From Bacteroidia bacterium (lineage in GTDB: Bacteria; Bacteroidota; Bacteroidia; Bacteroidales; Azobacteroidaceae): a DNA stretch of 64,000 nucleotides. Shown here piece by piece: positions 54,368-63,693 of this stretch (position 1 is its first letter; every line of letters begins with the position of its first letter). The notes under the pieces were generated by a model. It worked only from the letters and a program-made list of their open reading frames with translations. It was not told the origin of the DNA and searched no databases. The DNA lies in contig BNYG01000001.1 of NCBI GenBank assembly GCA_026000155.1, positions 1-64,000 on the forward strand. The letters run 5' to 3'. The translations under genes and the position numbers were made by a program.

Positions 54368-56422
54368 TTAGATTTGACCGATAATGAAATAACTTTGATT
54401 GGAAGCATCGCGCAGGATAATTTCCTTTTCACGCATAAACTTGATATAACTTTTTGCAGTGCGTTCCTTTACGTCTAAAAGCCTTTGTATTTGTTCGCAC
54501 AAATCGACATAAGTGCAATGCCGCTGTTTGGCAAAAATCGTTTTAGCAACGCCCGCAAGTTCGGTTTCCTTGCGCTTCTCCTTTTCCTCTTTGGGCTTTT
54601 CGCCGAAGTAGGTGTGCATTTCTTTTTCTTTGTCCCAAGCAAATTGCACCAGCGGAACATCAAGAGGACTGCCATCGCGCACTTTCAATGCCTTGACAAC
54701 CGAAACCGCAGGATTTTCGTCTTTCTCAATGGAAAGGATTGCAGCCGCTTTGCGCTGCAATTCCGAGCCTAAATGCCCGCGAAGCTTCAAACCGTTGGGA
54801 ATAAAATGCAACACGCAGACAATGCAGGTTTTGTAAATGCCTGCCAAGCGATAGAGTTCGTCAATAACGCCCACACTTTCGGCTTCATCGTTGGCGCAGC
54901 GCACCAAATCGGCAATACCGTCTATGACCACCATTTGAATACCGCCGAACTGGTAATAAAACTTGTCCATACTTTGGATAATCGCCTGCATACGCTCTTT
55001 GCGCGACATGGAAGTCAGGCAGTAGGCTTTGAAGTATGCGGGCATTGTTTCCAATTTTCCGCGCCTTAAAATGCCGGAAATGTTTTTGTAGAGTTGCGTT
55101 TCCGATTGTTCGGTATCGTACAGCAATACGGCTTTGTTGTTTTTGTTCCGCTGAATAATCGTACCCAGCGTATCAATATTTTCTTTTTCGCGGATTGTCC
55201 CTGCAATCAAAGAGCCAACATAATTGCTTTTGCCTGTGCCTTCGCCGCCGGTTATGCCGAATAAATTGCCCTGTGTTCCGAGCGGCACATCGTTGATTGA
55301 CACAAGCATTTCCGTTTGAATGGGCGGATTGGAAAAATCAATTTCGCAGGGTTTTAAGATTGCCATCGTTTCAGAATATAGATTGTCTAAAAATTCAATG
55401 AAAAGCGTAATGAAATTTTCGCGGGTATTTCCAATACGGAAATAATCCGATATGTCTTTTTCCTGTTTTGTACCCTGCAAAGGCAGTACAAGCCGTTTCA
55501 CGCCCAAAGCGGATAATTGTTGCTCGTGCTTGGCAGACGACTCCAAACCCGTTTTATCTGTGTCATACAGCAGGATAATGTGTTTGAAACGGAAAGAAAG
55601 TTTTCTGACAAGCGGTTGTGGAATATTGCTCGTTTCCGAATTGAAACAGATTGCGTGAAAGCCTTTTGCCGCAAGCGACAAAACATCTTTTTCGCCGCCG
55701 GTAATAAAAAGCGTGTCGCCTTTTGAGGGAAGTTGTTCCAAGCCGAAGCAGTAATTTTCGGGCAATAAACCGCCGTATAAAAACCGCACATCGGAAAACG
55801 GACGGTAGATTTTGATATGTCTTTTGCCCTGATAACCAAATATCGGCTCATTGTCGGTCGAATAAAAAGTAAAGGGCTTTCCTTCGCTGTTTTCACTCTT
55901 AAACTCCCGCAACGAAACAATTTTGTATGTTTTCAGGAGTTCAGGCGTAATGCCGTACTTTTGCCAAAAAGACAGTTCCCTTGCTGAAAACGATTGCAGG
56001 ACAATCGAATACGGCTTTGCTTTTTTAGGGGTGGGGTTAGGGGTATTTTCGGGCTGTTTTTTCGGCTTGCTGTCGGGAGTTGAAACCGAAACGACAAAAG
56101 AGGTATCGTTTTCGTCAATACCCAGCGACAAGTCGCGGTTAATCGTTTGCAGGATTTCGATAAAATCCTTTGAACTGTTGCAGTCCAAGCCCTTGATTTT
56201 TCCCACAATATCGAAACAGTCGCCCGAATACGCATCGTTGCCAAAATCTTTCATTTTGTAACTTTGACTTCGGCGGTCGTAGTAGATATTGCAGGACGCT
56301 TTGCGGTCTTCATACAGTGGGTTAAAGAAGTTGCGACCGACCCGCCATTGCCCCGCAACATAGTGTTTGAACACATCCAAACCGCTATTTGTCCGTTTTA
56401 AGATTTCGTCTTTGTTCAACAT
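54368..56422 (-). CDS. Toprim primase fused to RecA/DnaB-like ATPase
   Basis: 684 residues. N-terminal primase-associated region (FKHYVAGQWRVGRNFFNPLYEDRKASCNIYYD, ~20-50), Toprim domain (LFITGGEKDVLSLAAKGF, ~233; IILLYDTDKTG, ~278), Walker A GGEGTGKSNYVGSLI (~390), Walker B-like MVVIDGIADLVR (~502) and a C-terminal winged-helix region. A replication protein typical of Bacteroidota mobile elements; it probably primes and unwinds ICE DNA. It overlaps the upstream helix-turn-helix gene by 38 bases. Confidence 0.85.
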   Translation of the reverse strand: MLNKDEILKRTNSGLDVFKHYVAGQWRVGRNFFNPLYEDRKASCNIYYDRRSQSYKMKDFGNDAYSGDCFDIVGKIKGLDCNSSKDFIEILQTINRDLSLGIDENDTSFVVSVSTPDSKPKKQPENTPNPTPKKAKPYSIVLQSFSARELSFWQKYGITPELLKTYKIVSLREFKSENSEGKPFTFYSTDNEPIFGYQGKRHIKIYRPFSDVRFLYGGLLPENYCFGLEQLPSKGDTLFITGGEKDVLSLAAKGFHAICFNSETSNIPQPLVRKLSFRFKHIILLYDTDKTGLESSAKHEQQLSALGVKRLVLPLQGTKQEKDISDYFRIGNTRENFITLFIEFLDNLYSETMAILKPCEIDFSNPPIQTEMLVSINDVPLGTQGNLFGITGGEGTGKSNYVGSLIAGTIREKENIDTLGTIIQRNKNNKAVLLYDTEQSETQLYKNISGILRRGKLETMPAYFKAYCLTSMSRKERMQAIIQSMDKFYYQFGGIQMVVIDGIADLVRCANDEAESVGVIDELYRLAGIYKTCIVCVLHFIPNGLKLRGHLGSELQRKAAAILSIEKDENPAVSVVKALKVRDGSPLDVPLVQFAWDKEKEMHTYFGEKPKEEKEKRKETELAGVAKTIFAKQRHCTYVDLCEQIQRLLDVKERTAKSYIKFMREKEIILRDASNQSYFIIGQI

Positions 56423-56744
56423 ACAGTTGGTGGTTTTTGATTAAGTCCTGCAAATGTTCATCGCTTCGGCGAATAACATTGTCCTGTAATAGACGTTGTA
56501 TTTCGCTGATACGGTAAAAGATTTTCCCCCTGATTTGCGAGTAATTGATTGAATGTGAGGAGCGCAAACGCTGCAACGTGCGTCCGCTGATTTTTAGAAA
56601 GGTGCAGACTTCGTAACTGTCCACCCAGCCGTCTTCCGGCTCTTCCTCCGCCTTGCTCTGAATGGCGGCGACGAATTTGGCAATCGTGTTGATTTTTGCC
56701 GTTAAATCCTTGAATGCCTGTGATTCTACTGTTATTACTTCCAT
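56385..56744 (-). CDS. Helix-turn-helix protein at the ICE end
   Basis: 119 residues with an excisionase-type fold (WVDSYEVCTFLKISGRTLQRLRSSHSINYSQIRGKIFYRISEIQRLL, ~41-87) between helical ends. Similar paired helix-turn-helix genes border the integrase in other Bacteroidota ICEs. Outermost recognisable ICE gene on this side. Confidence 0.8.
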   Translation of the reverse strand: MEVITVESQAFKDLTAKINTIAKFVAAIQSKAEEEPEDGWVDSYEVCTFLKISGRTLQRLRSSHSINYSQIRGKIFYRISEIQRLLQDNVIRRSDEHLQDLIKNHQLYVEQRRNLKTDK

Positions 56745-57114
56745 ATTAAATTACATTAAATTAAATTCCGCTGCAAAGGTCGGAAGACGGCAAAAGTCCA
56801 TTTCTAAACTTTAGAAAGGAAAGTGCAAAATTGGCTTGTCAGGCAGATTTTAAAATTTGTAACAGTATAATAAACAGCAAGTTGAATGATTGAAGAAATA
56901 CACGAAGAAGACAAAACGGGCGTTTTTCTCTAAACTTTTTTCGTTTGCTCGCAGATAGCTGTAAATAAGCATATTATGCCGAAAATGAAGAATTTTAACG
57001 TTGAAATGCAGTAAAAACGAGGCAAAAAAAATTCCGGAGGTTAAATATTGCCTCAAAAAAAAATGAAAATGGAAGATTTAAAGTGGGAAGCGGCGACAGT
57101 ACAGGTCAATTTTT

Positions 57115-57168
57115 GAGGTGCAAGGTGCAAGCGCATATATATAAATATGCGCTTGCACCTTGCACCTC
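57115..57168. repeat. Perfect inverted repeat, 24-base arms
   Basis: Arms 57115-57138 and 57145-57168 (start GAGGTGCAAGGTGCAAGCGC) with a 6-base ATATAA loop. The arm contains a GGTGCAA direct repeat. It may be a transcription stop or a dispersed palindrome marking the ICE boundary. Confidence 0.85.
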
Positions 57169-57212
57169 ACTTTAAATAATTGATATTCAGATATGATTTT
57201 TTGTGCGTTTTT

Positions 57213-57244
57213 CTTGTTTGATTGAAAAAATAGTTGTAATTTTG
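57213..57244 (+). promoter_or_regulatory. Orphan Bacteroidota promoter at the junction
   Basis: CTTG, 20-base spacer, perfect -7 TAATTTTG (57237-57244). No open frame follows; the transcript would run antisense into the panC 3' end, so it may make a small RNA. Confidence 0.5.
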
Positions 57245-57401
57245 TGCCGTAGTTTTATGCAGACATGGGCAGGACAAGCGTAGTCAAAAAAGACCTCTGC
57301 AAACGCTCTAAATCGTACCCCATACGAAAAAATGAAAGCATAAAGTGCTGGTTTATAAGACTTTCCTACACATAATGATATACCTGCAAGATATGGAATG
57401 T

Positions 57402-58244
57402 CTAATAATAGCTAATATTGTCAATCAGCCGGACATTCCCCGCATAAGCCGCAATGCACCCTACAATATGTTCTGAATCTGTCCAATCCTTGACCGTTTG
57501 CAAGGAATCGCGATCGACCAAATCAAAATATTCCACTTGAAATTCGGGAACGGCATTGATTTTTTCAATCACTTCCTGTTTGATTTCTGTTAACGGAAGG
57601 CTCTCTTTTTTTGCTTTGCTTTCAAACAAGGTTTGGGAAATGATGACGGCATTTTTGCGTTGGTCGGATGTCAGGCGTGTGTTCCGGCTGCTCAACGCCA
57701 ATCCGTCCGGTTCGCGGACAATCGGGTGGGCGATGATTTCAATATTCAGGTTCAATTGTTTAACTAAGGCGCGAATGATGGCCAATTGCTGGAAATCTTT
57801 TTCACCGAAATAAGCCCTGTCCGGTTTCACAATATCAAACAAGCGGCTGACTACCTGCGCTACGCCATTGAAATGTCCCGGGCGGAATTGTCCTTCCATC
57901 ACGGTTTCCAGGGTGCCGAAACCAAATTGACGGGTATCCGGTTCGGGATAAATTTCTTCTACCGAAGGCGCAAAAACAAGGGTCGTTCCGGTGGCGTGCA
58001 TCAGTTTGTAATCGGCATCCAAAGTCCGCGGATATTTTAATAAATCGTTTTTATCGTTGAACTGAGTCGGATTGACAAAGATGCTGACTACAGAAATATC
58101 GTTCTCTGCTGCCGATTGTTTGATCAACTCGATATGTCCCTGGTGCAATGCTCCCATAGTCGGTACAAACCCGATTGACTTGCCTTTTTTCCGTTCCTGA
58201 GCCAGGTTTGCTTGCAACTCGCTAACTGTTTTTAACAATTTCAT
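57402..58244 (-). CDS. panC: Pantothenate synthetase
   Basis: 280 residues. Joins pantoate and beta-alanine with ATP in the cytoplasm to make vitamin B5 for coenzyme A. Motifs: the nucleotide-binding PTMGALHQGHIELI (HxGH), FVNPTQFND, RPGHFNGVAQVVSRLF, YFGEKDFQQLAIIRALV and REPDGLALSSRN. The usual Bacteroidales partner panD is not directly downstream, where the ICE now sits. First clearly chromosomal gene. Confidence 0.96.
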   Translation of the reverse strand: MKLLKTVSELQANLAQERKKGKSIGFVPTMGALHQGHIELIKQSAAENDISVVSIFVNPTQFNDKNDLLKYPRTLDADYKLMHATGTTLVFAPSVEEIYPEPDTRQFGFGTLETVMEGQFRPGHFNGVAQVVSRLFDIVKPDRAYFGEKDFQQLAIIRALVKQLNLNIEIIAHPIVREPDGLALSSRNTRLTSDQRKNAVIISQTLFESKAKKESLPLTEIKQEVIEKINAVPEFQVEYFDLVDRDSLQTVKDWTDSEHIVGCIAAYAGNVRLIDNISYY

Positions 58245-58288
58245 GCTTCTTATTTTGAAAATCGGTGCAAAACTACTATTTTTTTTTG

Positions 58289-58296
58289 TATCTTTG
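58289..58296 (+). promoter_or_regulatory. -7 box TATCTTTG before the glycogen-synthase-like gene
   Basis: Perfect Bacteroidota -7 element, 25 bases upstream of the ATG at 58321 and in the divergent gap with panC. Confidence 0.6.
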
Positions 58297-58320
58297 CACC
58301 TTCAATCAATGATTTAAATA

Positions 58321-59133
58321 ATGGCAGTAAAAAAAATTCTATTTGTTACGACAGAAATCTCACCTTATCTGGCGGAAACGGAGATGTCCGTAATTGCACG
58401 ACAGCTTCCTCAAGGTACTCACGACAGGGGTAAAGAAATTAGAACTTTTATGCCTAAATTCGGATTGATCAACGAAAGGAGAAACCAATTGCATGAAGTG
58501 ATCCGCTTGTCGGGAATGAACCTGATTATCGATGATACCGATCATCCCTTGATTATCAAAGTAGCTTCTATTCAGGCTGCCCGCATGCAAATTTATTTTA
58601 TAGACAACGAAGATTTTTTCCAACGGAAACATATTTTACACGATGAAGAAGGAAATGAATTTTCCGATAACGACGAACGGAGTATTTTTTATGTCCGCGG
58701 CGTGATGGAAACCGTAAAAAAATTGCGTTGGATACCCGATTTGATTCATTGTCATGGTTGGATGACTGCTTTGACACCTCTTTATATCAAAAAACATTAC
58801 AAAGGAGATCCCTGTTTCAAAAATTCAAAAGTAGTCTATTCCGTGTATGATGATGAATTTAAACAAACTTTCGGAGAAAATTTTGCCAATAAGGCGAAAG
58901 TGGATGGCGTAAGTAAAGACGATTTGAAGACAATGGAAGAAAAAGCTGATTTTGAATCCCTCAGTAAATTAGCCATTGATTTTTCGGATGGAGTGATTCA
59001 GGGAAGCGCTTTCATTCATCCGGAAGTGAAAAGGTATGCACAAGAAGTCAAAAAAGTGCCTTTCTTGGAGTATCAACCGGAAGAAACGTATATTGAGGCG
59101 ATTAATAATTTTTACGATCAGATATTGCAGTAA
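58321..59133 (+). CDS. Glycogen/starch synthase N-terminal-like protein (GT5)
   Basis: 270 residues, about half of a glycogen synthase: only the N-terminal Rossmann-like half is present (KILFVTTEISPYLAETEMSVIARQLPQG ... DLIHCHGWMTALTPLYIKKHYKG). The K-x-G-G-L substrate loop of true synthases is replaced by AETEMS and the C-terminal nucleotide-binding half is absent, so catalysis is doubtful. Short proteins of this kind next to panC are usual in Bacteroidales. Function unknown; possibly regulatory. Confidence 0.85.
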   Translation: MAVKKILFVTTEISPYLAETEMSVIARQLPQGTHDRGKEIRTFMPKFGLINERRNQLHEVIRLSGMNLIIDDTDHPLIIKVASIQAARMQIYFIDNEDFFQRKHILHDEEGNEFSDNDERSIFYVRGVMETVKKLRWIPDLIHCHGWMTALTPLYIKKHYKGDPCFKNSKVVYSVYDDEFKQTFGENFANKAKVDGVSKDDLKTMEEKADFESLSKLAIDFSDGVIQGSAFIHPEVKRYAQEVKKVPFLEYQPEETYIEAINNFYDQILQ

Positions 59134-59158
59134 GTGACAAAATTGTAAATAAGGCAAA

Positions 59159-60613
59159 ATGAGAACAAAAATAGTTGTATTATCCGGCATTTTGTCAGGA
59201 TTAATTTATTTGATGGGTTGCGACGATGCGATCGACAAGATCGGAATGGGGATTCAACCGGACGGTGATAAGGTGATTGTGTTTGATGATTCCCTCGATA
59301 TTACCGGGGAAACCATTAAAGATCCTGTCCTCTATGCTAAATCAATCTACGGCTTATTAGGAAATTTTTATGATGAAAACTACGGCGAATTGACAGCCGG
59401 TTATATCTGCCAGTTCTTTCCTACCGAAGGATTTGGGACACAAGCAAATATGGATAGTATCATCAAAGACATGAATGGGATTCCGAGGATTGATTCCATC
59501 CAATTGAAAATATTGTACGCCACTTATGTCGGCGACTCGCTTTCCCCGATGGAAGTGAGTGTGTATCCGGTTAACAAGCCCTTACCCCAGAATTATTATA
59601 CGAATGTAGATCCTGCCGGGTATTGTGATATGAATGTAGTATTGGGGAAACAGGCTTATACGGCAAGGGATTTGACGATCTCCGATTCCCTTAATTTAGC
59701 CAATATCAGCAACAATAATTACAAGCTGGTTTCTGTTACTTTACCGAGAGAATTAGGACAACGATTTTTTGACGAATATACGAAAGCAAACCATGGAGCG
59801 TATGCTTCTCCGGAAGCGATGATTGAATTTTTTCCCGGACTGTATGTAAAATCTACTTTTGGAAGCGGTTGTATGTTGAATGTGGAAAAAACCGGCATTT
59901 ATATTTATTATACACGTGAATATGAAAACAATGATAGCACGAGTTTAAGTCCTACCAGTACGCGTGTTCAAGCTTCTGTTTTAGATGTTACCAAAGAGGT
60001 AATCCAATTAAATCAATATACCGGTTCGAATGAAGAAAAATTATTGAACCCGGGAGATAAAGAGAATATGTACCTGAAAACACCTGCGGGGATATTTGCC
60101 CAGGTTACTATTCCCATGGCGGAAATTAAAGCAAAAATCGGAGACCGGAAATTCAGCAATGTACGGTTAAGCATTCCGGCTGAAGTCCGGCAAGAAGAAT
60201 GGGAATATGCCCTGCCTTTCCCGGGCATGGGTACTAAGAGCAATATTGCCATGTCCCGGTCTAAATTATTATTGATTGAAGCGGACCCGGCTACCATTAA
60301 AACCTTCTTTGAAGAAAAGAAATATGCGGACGGGAAAACCAGTTTCTATACTACATTTGATAAAGCCACTTATTCTTATACTTTCGACAATATTTCCAAT
60401 ATTGTTCAAAATGCGATTGACAGGGGAGATACCAAGGATTTGGTGTTGCGCTTGATTCCGGTACAAGTCGGTTATTATGAATATACCGGTTCCTATTATA
60501 ATCCTACCTCTTTGATAGATTATAATACCACTCACTATTTGGCTCCTTCGGCAGTCACGCTCAAGAAAAATAATCTGAAAATCCAGATTATCGCAGCGGA
60601 TTTGAACAGGTAA
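59159..60613 (+). CDS. DUF4270 lipoprotein
   Basis: 484 residues. Lipoprotein signal (LSGILSGLIYLMGCDD) and the DUF4270 pattern (SIYGLLGNFYDENYGELTAGYICQFFPTEGFG; FTVYPVNK-like and RKSKLLLIEAD segments). Probably an outer-membrane or surface protein conserved in Bacteroidota; function unknown. 25 bases after the previous gene, probably one operon, ending at a strong hairpin. Confidence 0.88.
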   Translation: MRTKIVVLSGILSGLIYLMGCDDAIDKIGMGIQPDGDKVIVFDDSLDITGETIKDPVLYAKSIYGLLGNFYDENYGELTAGYICQFFPTEGFGTQANMDSIIKDMNGIPRIDSIQLKILYATYVGDSLSPMEVSVYPVNKPLPQNYYTNVDPAGYCDMNVVLGKQAYTARDLTISDSLNLANISNNNYKLVSVTLPRELGQRFFDEYTKANHGAYASPEAMIEFFPGLYVKSTFGSGCMLNVEKTGIYIYYTREYENNDSTSLSPTSTRVQASVLDVTKEVIQLNQYTGSNEEKLLNPGDKENMYLKTPAGIFAQVTIPMAEIKAKIGDRKFSNVRLSIPAEVRQEEWEYALPFPGMGTKSNIAMSRSKLLLIEADPATIKTFFEEKKYADGKTSFYTTFDKATYSYTFDNISNIVQNAIDRGDTKDLVLRLIPVQVGYYEYTGSYYNPTSLIDYNTTHYLAPSAVTLKKNNLKIQIIAADLNR

Positions 60614-60618
60614 TTTTA

Positions 60619-60676
60619 AACCACATAGACACATAGTCACATAATATTTCTATTGTGTCTATGTGTCTATGTGGTT
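60619..60676. terminator. Bidirectional terminator between DUF4270 gene and prs
   Basis: 23-base arms with one mismatch (AACCACATAGACACATAG and complement) and a 12-base loop, between convergent genes. The arm is itself a tandem CATAGACA-type repeat. Confidence 0.85.
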
Positions 60677-60680
60677 ATTA

Positions 60681-61619
60681 TCAGATGAGGTAGAGTGAAC
60701 TGATCGACTCGTTATTACATACACGCAAGATAGCGGTTGCAAACAGGTCCGCTACGGAAATCACTTTTACTTTTTCGCTTTTCTTGGAATAAGGAATACT
60801 GTCGGTAAAAACAATTTCGGTGAGCGCCGACTGGTCGACCCGGATCGAAGCCGGATCGGACATCACGGCATGGGAGGCAATCGACCGCACGGAATTGGCG
60901 CCTTGCGCCAGCATCAGATCGGCTGCTTTGGTAATGGTTCCGGCCGTATCGACAATATCATCCACCAGAATGATATCCATTCCCGTTACATCGCCGATAA
61001 TTTTCATTTCCGATACTTCATTGGCTTTTTTGCGCAACTTATAACAGATCACCATCGGCATGTTCAGGTGTTTTGCATACGAATTGGCCCGTTTAGTACC
61101 TCCTACGTCAGGTGTAGCAATGACCGGATTGTCCAATTTCCAGGTTTTCATTTCCTCGATAAATACGGTGGAACCATATAAGTGATCGACCGGCACATTG
61201 AAAAAACCTTGTATCTGGTCGGCATGCAAATCCATGGTAATCAAGCGGTCAATGCCGGCAGTGCTCAACATATCGGCCACTAATTTAGCCCCGATAGCGA
61301 CACGCGGTTTATCTTTCCGGTCCTGGCGCGCCCAACCAAAATAAGGAATAACAGCGATAATGGATTTCGCTGAAGCCCGTTTGGCAGCATCAATCATCAG
61401 GAGCAATTCCATTAAATTATCCGCATTGGGAAAAGTCGATTGAATCAAAAATACGTGATACCCGCGAATAGATTCCTCGTAGGAAACAGAGAACTCGCCA
61501 TCGGCAAAATGCTCGATATTCATTTGTCCAAGCGGACAATTCAGGCTTTTACAAATTTTTTCCGCTAAGTAACGCGAACTTGTACCGGAGAATACCTTGT
61601 AAGGAATTTTTGTTTCCAT
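60681..61619 (-). CDS. prs: Ribose-phosphate pyrophosphokinase
   Basis: 312 residues. Makes PRPP from ribose 5-phosphate and ATP for nucleotide, histidine and tryptophan synthesis. Motifs: QSTFPNADNLMELLLM, PYFGWARQDRKDKPR, the MDLHADQIQGFF flexible-loop region and the PRPP-binding IILVDDIVDTAGTI. Full length. Host housekeeping gene with its own terminator. Confidence 0.97.
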   Translation of the reverse strand: METKIPYKVFSGTSSRYLAEKICKSLNCPLGQMNIEHFADGEFSVSYEESIRGYHVFLIQSTFPNADNLMELLLMIDAAKRASAKSIIAVIPYFGWARQDRKDKPRVAIGAKLVADMLSTAGIDRLITMDLHADQIQGFFNVPVDHLYGSTVFIEEMKTWKLDNPVIATPDVGGTKRANSYAKHLNMPMVICYKLRKKANEVSEMKIIGDVTGMDIILVDDIVDTAGTITKAADLMLAQGANSVRSIASHAVMSDPASIRVDQSALTEIVFTDSIPYSKKSEKVKVISVADLFATAILRVCNNESISSLYLI

Positions 61620-61722
61620 GAAATAAAGGACTGTTTAGAATTATTATTCATTTGAAATCGGATACAAAAGTAATAGAAAATTTACAATAAGCCATGTGAT
61701 TTGTTGAAAAAAAGCAGATACC

Positions 61723-61815
61723 TGCAATTCTTTAATAAAACAGGATTACAATCCTGTAATTCTTTAATAAAACAGGATTACAATCCTGTAATTCTTTAAT
61801 AAAACAGGATTATAT
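61723..61815. repeat. Three tandem 32-bp repeats upstream of the ATPase gene
   Basis: Units start at 61723, 61755 and 61787 (CTGTAATTCTTTAATAAAAC core), two complete and one nearly so. Each junction forms the palindrome ACAGGATTACAATCCTGT. The array ends ~14 bases before a -7 box TATCTTTG (61829-61836). Confidence 0.85.
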
Positions 61816-61854
61816 GAAAAAATAGTATTATCTTTGTGGAAAATTAAGTGAAAG

Positions 61855-62973
61855 ATGATAAACAGAGTGCTCGAAAAAACGGTTGAAAAACGCATCGGCA
61901 AAGGAAAAGCAATCATTCTGATGGGCCCACGACAGGTTGGCAAAACAACCTTGATTAAATCGCTATTTCCAAACAACGAAGATACGCTTTGGCTCAACGG
62001 TGATGATCCCGATGTGAATTTATTGTTTGAAAATATGTCGGCTACACGGTTGCAGTCGATTATCGGTAACAAAAAATTGGTCGTCATCGACGAAGCTCAG
62101 CGCATTTCCGACATTGGTGTGCGTTTGAAATTGATTACCGACCAGATGCCCGAAGTTCAACTAATCGCCACCGGCAGTTCGTCTTTCGATTTGGCAAACA
62201 AAATCAATGAACCGCTTACCGGTCGCAAGTGGGAATACAAAATGTTTCCGGTTTCTTTTGAAGAAATGACAAGCCAGCACGGTTTTTTGGAAGAAAAACG
62301 ATTAATTCCTCATCGTTTGATCTATGGCTATTATCCCGAAGTAGTAACACATCCGGGCGAAGAAAAAGATGTGCTCAAGCAGTTGTCGGACAGTTATTTA
62401 TACAAAGATATTTTGATTTGGGAGCAAATAAAAAAATCGGACAAATTACTCAAACTCTTACAGGCATTAGCATATCAGGTCGGCTGTCAAGTATCGTATG
62501 CCGAAATCGGACAGCTTTGCGGATTAGATTATAAAACAGTAGAAAAATACATCGGCTTGTTAGAACAGACTTTTGTCATTTTCCGGCTTCCCTCGTTTAA
62601 CCGGAATTTGCGTAACGAATTACGAAGCAGTCGCAAAGTTTATTTTGTTGATAATGGCATCCGTAACGCACTCATTGCCGATTTTCGCCAGATTGAATTG
62701 CGTAACGATGTGGGTGCCTTATGGGAAAATTTTTTGATTTCGGAACGCATCAAAAAGTTGAATTATCATCAAATTTGGGCAAACAGTTGGTTTTGGCGCA
62801 CACAACAGCAAAAAGAAATCGACTATCTGGAAGAAAAAGACGGAACGATCGCCGCCTACGAATTTAAATGGAATCCCGGTACGAAATATAAATATCCTAA
62901 ACAGTTTGCAGAAGCTTACCCCAATAGTACGTTCGAAGTCATTCACCGGGAAAATTTTGAAGAATTTATTTAG
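61855..62973 (+). CDS. AAA ATPase of the DUF4143 (AAA_14) family
   Basis: 372 residues. Walker A GPRQVGKTTLIKSLF (~23-37), Walker B KLVVIDEAQRI (~78), sensor ATGSSSFDLANKINEPLTGR, and the C-terminal DUF4143 nuclease-like domain (FWRTQQQKEIDYLEEKDGTIAAYEFKWNP). The family is common in Bacteroidota, often in multiple copies, and its role is unknown; toxin or defence functions have been suggested. Stand-alone gene with its own promoter. Confidence 0.9.
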   Translation: MINRVLEKTVEKRIGKGKAIILMGPRQVGKTTLIKSLFPNNEDTLWLNGDDPDVNLLFENMSATRLQSIIGNKKLVVIDEAQRISDIGVRLKLITDQMPEVQLIATGSSSFDLANKINEPLTGRKWEYKMFPVSFEEMTSQHGFLEEKRLIPHRLIYGYYPEVVTHPGEEKDVLKQLSDSYLYKDILIWEQIKKSDKLLKLLQALAYQVGCQVSYAEIGQLCGLDYKTVEKYIGLLEQTFVIFRLPSFNRNLRNELRSSRKVYFVDNGIRNALIADFRQIELRNDVGALWENFLISERIKKLNYHQIWANSWFWRTQQQKEIDYLEEKDGTIAAYEFKWNPGTKYKYPKQFAEAYPNSTFEVIHRENFEEFI

Positions 62974-63030
62974 TAAATGCAAAAAATAAAGAAGCGGCGA
63001 AAGTATTGCGTATTATTACAAGAAAAATAG

Positions 63031-63038
63031 TATCTTTG
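63031..63038 (+). promoter_or_regulatory. -7 box TATCTTTG of the tRNA gene
   Basis: Perfect -7 element 18 bases upstream of the tRNA. Confidence 0.6.
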
Positions 63039-63055
63039 TGCCGTTAACTCAAAAA

Positions 63056-63129
63056 GGGGCATTAGCTCATCTGGCTAGAGCGTTAGACTGGCAGTCTAAA
63101 GGTGACGAGTTCGATCCTCGTATGCTCCA
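63056..63129 (+). tRNA. tRNA-Ala (GGC anticodon)
   Basis: Cloverleaf: acceptor GGGGCAT with ATGCTCC, including the G3:U70 wobble that identifies alanine tRNAs; anticodon stem TTAGA/TCTAA around the loop CTGGCAG, so the anticodon is GGC; T arm with TTCGATC; discriminator A. The 3' CCA is not encoded (CTC follows). Confidence 0.95.
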
Positions 63130-63153
63130 CTCACACTATTTATTTTCTTGTCT

Positions 63154-63693
63154 ATGAATCAGTTGAATGTTCTTGCTCTGATCGGTGGAATAAGCAAAAA
63201 TTCCTTAAATAAACGTTTATATGCCGAGGTGGTGAAGCATAATACCACCAGCCTCTCTTTCCAAACGTTTGATATTGCCTCGTTGCCTTTTTTCTCGCAG
63301 GATATTGAAAACAATCCGCCGGAGAATGTGGTGAATTTTCAAAATTTGGTTCAAAAAGCAGATGCAGTGCTTTTGATCACCCCCGAATATAACCGGTCGT
63401 TTCCCGGAGTATTAAAAAATGCGATTGACTGGTGCAGCCGTCCTCCCGGCAAAAATCTTTGGAAACGGAAACCGGCTGCGTTGATGGGCGCTTCGCCGGG
63501 GAAAATCGGAACTTTCGGCGCTCAACAACATTTGAAAAATGTCTGTTGTTTCCTGGATATGGCGCTAATGAATCAGCCGGAATTTTATCTGGAGGCTTCT
63601 TCTTCGATGGATGAAAACGGCCTGCTGGCCGGTTCCGTCGGATTCCTTCAAAAATATTTGACTGCGTTTGAAGAGTGGATTGTATCAGAATGA
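63154..63693 (+). CDS. NADPH-dependent FMN reductase family protein
   Basis: 179 residues from the ATG at 63154 (a TTG two codons earlier is less likely). Flavodoxin-like fold with ALIGGISKNSLNKRL binding the FMN phosphate and the family signature TPEYNRSFPGVLKNAIDWCSRPP, then KPAALMGASPGKIGTFGAQQHL. Likely a cytoplasmic NAD(P)H quinone or azo-type reductase (ChrR/YieF-like). Host gene. Confidence 0.92.
   Translation: MNQLNVLALIGGISKNSLNKRLYAEVVKHNTTSLSFQTFDIASLPFFSQDIENNPPENVVNFQNLVQKADAVLLITPEYNRSFPGVLKNAIDWCSRPPGKNLWKRKPAALMGASPGKIGTFGAQQHLKNVCCFLDMALMNQPEFYLEASSSMDENGLLAGSVGFLQKYLTAFEEWIVSE

Larger units (their letters stand above)
56745..57401. other. ICE end and junction with the chromosome
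   Basis: About 650 bases without a convincing gene. It holds a perfect 24-base-arm hairpin (57115-57168) and a consensus promoter pointing toward panC (57213-57244). The attachment site is probably here, but I cannot place it without the other end. No integrase gene is present. Confidence 0.55.
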
